Positions 62,416 to 64,000 of a stretch of DNA of 64,000 bases are shown here, one piece after another. The DNA is from Rhizobiaceae bacterium (GTDB taxonomy: Bacteria > Pseudomonadota > Alphaproteobacteria > Rhizobiales > Rhizobiaceae). The notes beneath the pieces were generated by a model. It ran no database searches. It was not told the DNA's origin and saw only the letters and a program-made list of their open reading frames with translations. The stretch is taken from positions 62,001 through 126,000 of the forward strand of contig JANQKQ010000002.1 of assembly GCA_028281105.1 (NCBI GenBank), in the 5' to 3' direction. Numbering within the stretch: position 1 is the stretch's first letter; each line of letters opens with the position of its first letter. The position numbers and the translations under genes were made by a program.

Positions 62416-63576
62416 TCACAGAAATACCCGCTCGTAGCACCACCAGGCGCCGATCGACGCGATGACCAGCGAGGCGGGCGTGGTGATGCGCGCGCGGTAC
62501 CAGGGCTTGGCGCCGAACCAGTAGCCGGCCACCGCGACGCACATGGCGATCACGGCCAATTGTCCCAACTCCACTCCGACGTTGAAGCCGATGAGCCCGG
62601 CGACAAAGTCCGAAGTCGTCAGCCCGAAATCGCCCAGCACGCTGGCGAAGCCCAGCCCGTGCAGCAGGCCGAAGCCGAACACGACGTATGGCCGCCAGCG
62701 GCTGAGTTCGCTGGTGACAACGTTTTCGACCGCCACATAGACGATGGAGGCTGCGATCAGCGGTTCGACGATGTGGGCGGGCAGATTGACGATGCCCAGC
62801 ATGCCCAGCGCCAGGGTCACCGAGTGGGCCAGCGTGAACGAGGTCACCTGCCACAACAGCGGTACCAGCCGAGTCGACAGCAGGAACAGACCGATCACGA
62901 ACAGGATGTGGTCGAGGCCCTTGGGGATGATGTGGTCGAAGCCGACGACCACATATTCGGCGAACACGGCGAACGGGCTCCTGGGCTGCGGCGCGTCGAC
63001 GGAGATCGGTTCGCTCACCTGGCCGGCCCGCAGATAGGCGGCGTAGGATTTTTCCGTCGGCTCGCCGCCGTCGGGCGGCATGTCCTTGCGCAACACGCTA
63101 TCGCCGAACGCCTGGGCCCAGCTCCAGGTCATGGTCTCGACGCCGGGCGGGACGGTTCCGACAAAGGTCAGTTTACTGTCGCGCGCCAGCGTGACGTCTC
63201 CTACATCGCCGATCTGCGCTCGATGCAGGGTCAGCGGAGCCGGTTCGCCGTCGAAGCGCAGTTCCATGCCCTCGATCAGGTCCGGCAGGAACTCGTGCAG
63301 ATGCAGGCGCAATGCGGCCGGCGTCAGCAGGCGCAGGCGGTCATATTCCGGCGAGTTGGCGGAATCGTCGGTGTCGGAGTGGCCCGGGTCGATGCCGGCG
63401 ATCAGCTGTTCCAGGTTGGTGGTCACGGTGAGCGTGAACGCGCCGTCCTCGCCCGACACGAAATCGGCAACCGTAGGCCGCAGCTCATGAGCGTTGGCCG
63501 CGAGTGTCGTCAGCCAGACCGCGGCCGCGATCAAAACTGCGTGGACCGCCTTGTATTTGCCCCTCATTGGTCCCAT
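62416..63576 (-). CDS. HupE/UreJ-family membrane protein
   Basis: A 386-residue protein with a signal peptide (about residues 10-30, ANAHE cleavage region), a periplasmic domain (about 30-200), and six membrane helices in the C-terminal half, including the family motif HGLGFASVLGDFGL. HupE/UreJ proteins are nickel or cobalt permeases, often near urease or hydrogenase. The start is the ATG at 63576 with AAGG seven bases upstream. Divergent from the DUF4198-type gene, which often accompanies metal uptake. Its role as a nickel source for urease is plausible but inferred. Confidence 0.86.
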   Translation of the reverse strand: MGPMRGKYKAVHAVLIAAAVWLTTLAANAHELRPTVADFVSGEDGAFTLTVTTNLEQLIAGIDPGHSDTDDSANSPEYDRLRLLTPAALRLHLHEFLPDLIEGMELRFDGEPAPLTLHRAQIGDVGDVTLARDSKLTFVGTVPPGVETMTWSWAQAFGDSVLRKDMPPDGGEPTEKSYAAYLRAGQVSEPISVDAPQPRSPFAVFAEYVVVGFDHIIPKGLDHILFVIGLFLLSTRLVPLLWQVTSFTLAHSVTLALGMLGIVNLPAHIVEPLIAASIVYVAVENVVTSELSRWRPYVVFGFGLLHGLGFASVLGDFGLTTSDFVAGLIGFNVGVELGQLAVIAMCVAVAGYWFGAKPWYRARITTPASLVIASIGAWWCYERVFL

Positions 63577-63607
63577 CGTGCCGCCTTCTCCAACCGGTCC
63601 TGACCAT

Positions 63608-64000
63608 ATGCGTTTGTCGCGAACTCCGATAGCCGCGCTTTGCGGCCTGATTTTGATGGGGCTGAGCACCCCGATCCGCGCCCACGAATACTGGGTCGAG
63701 CCGCACCGTTTCGAGGTGACGCAAGGCGAGCGTATCCGCGCCGACCTGAAGAACGGTCAGAACTTCGAAGGCATCAGCCTCTATTACCTGACCGGCCGTT
63801 TCACCAAGTTCGAAGTGTTCGCGCCGTCCGGCCCGCAGAAGGTTACCGGCCATGAGGGCAACCAGCCCGCGCTTAACCATTCCTCCGGCGAGACCGGGCT
63901 GCACGTGGTCTCCTATCAGTCGATCTTCGACCGGCTGAAGTTCGACGAATGGGACAAGTTCACAGCCTATGTCATCGAGCAGGGTCTCGACGGGGTGCTC
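63608..64000 (+). CDS. DUF4198-type periplasmic protein (cut by window edge)
   Basis: The first 131 codons of a protein with a signal peptide (cleavage near IRAHEYWVE at about residue 24-26). The next part (HRFEVTQGERIRADLKNGQNF) is like DUF4198 proteins, which are periplasmic and linked to nickel/cobalt uptake. It continues beyond the right edge. Its start is 31 bases from the divergent hupE-like start. Confidence 0.82.
   Translation, partial: MRLSRTPIAALCGLILMGLSTPIRAHEYWVEPHRFEVTQGERIRADLKNGQNFEGISLYYLTGRFTKFEVFAPSGPQKVTGHEGNQPALNHSSGETGLHVVSYQSIFDRLKFDEWDKFTAYVIEQGLDGVL

Overview
The window is a GC-rich, gene-dense chromosomal segment, most likely from an alphaproteobacterium of the Hyphomicrobiales (rhizobial lineage). 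The evidence is the ureDABCEFG order, a petP/petR-like regulator pair divergent from ilvE, a UvrB with long terminal extensions, an L25 with an acidic CTC-type tail, and two kinds of intergenic palindromic repeat that resemble those scattered through rhizobial genomes. No rRNA, tRNA, CRISPR array, transposase or phage gene was seen.

Layout. (1) 1-4857, minus strand: urease operon ureD-A-B-C-E-F-G, with ureG cut by the left edge. (2) 4970-6305: two small membrane proteins divergent from a MarR repressor, with two near-identical operators between them. (3) 6302-30652: a 24-kb sugar island centred on L-fucose. It encodes the oxidative route (fucose dehydrogenase-like AKR, fuconolactonase, fuconate dehydratase, keto-deoxy-fuconate dehydrogenase-like SDR) and parts of the phosphorylative route (fuculokinase-like FGGY kinase, fuculose-phosphate aldolase). 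It also has a FucU-type mutarotase, a CUT1 ABC transporter, an IclR regulator, a UxaA-family dehydratase, two PfkB kinases, a nucleoside hydrolase, and an operon of SgcQ/BtpA-like, M42 peptidase-like, FGGY kinase and SIS proteins. A short ArsR/SRPBCC pair interrupts it. No classical FucI is present; a TIM-barrel protein next to the kinase and aldolase is a candidate replacement.

(4) 30653-47406: uvrB, a small YdeI-type protein, a toxin-antitoxin-like pair, a methyltransferase, a 3-hydroxyisobutyrate-dehydrogenase-like protein, two GFA-family zinc proteins, cysK, and an operon with a TetR regulator and a 694-residue alpha/beta-hydrolase-glycosyltransferase fusion. A putative outer-membrane barrel protein, an AEC transporter, an AT-rich foreign-looking membrane protein and prs follow. 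(5) 47539-58193: a lipoprotein, an M24-fold protein lacking metal ligands, the tightly coupled run lgt-midA-GNAT-pgeF, ubiK, ybjN and csaA-like genes, an EnvZ-type kinase with petR/petP-like regulators, and ilvE. (6) 58219-64000: an MBL hydrolase, a cold-shock protein, rplY-pth-ychF, and a HupE/UreJ-like protein divergent from a DUF4198-type protein that runs off the right edge.

The best candidates for undescribed biology are the mixed fucose island with its possible non-orthologous isomerase, the SgcQ-M42-FGGY-SIS operon, and the hydrolase-glycosyltransferase fusion.
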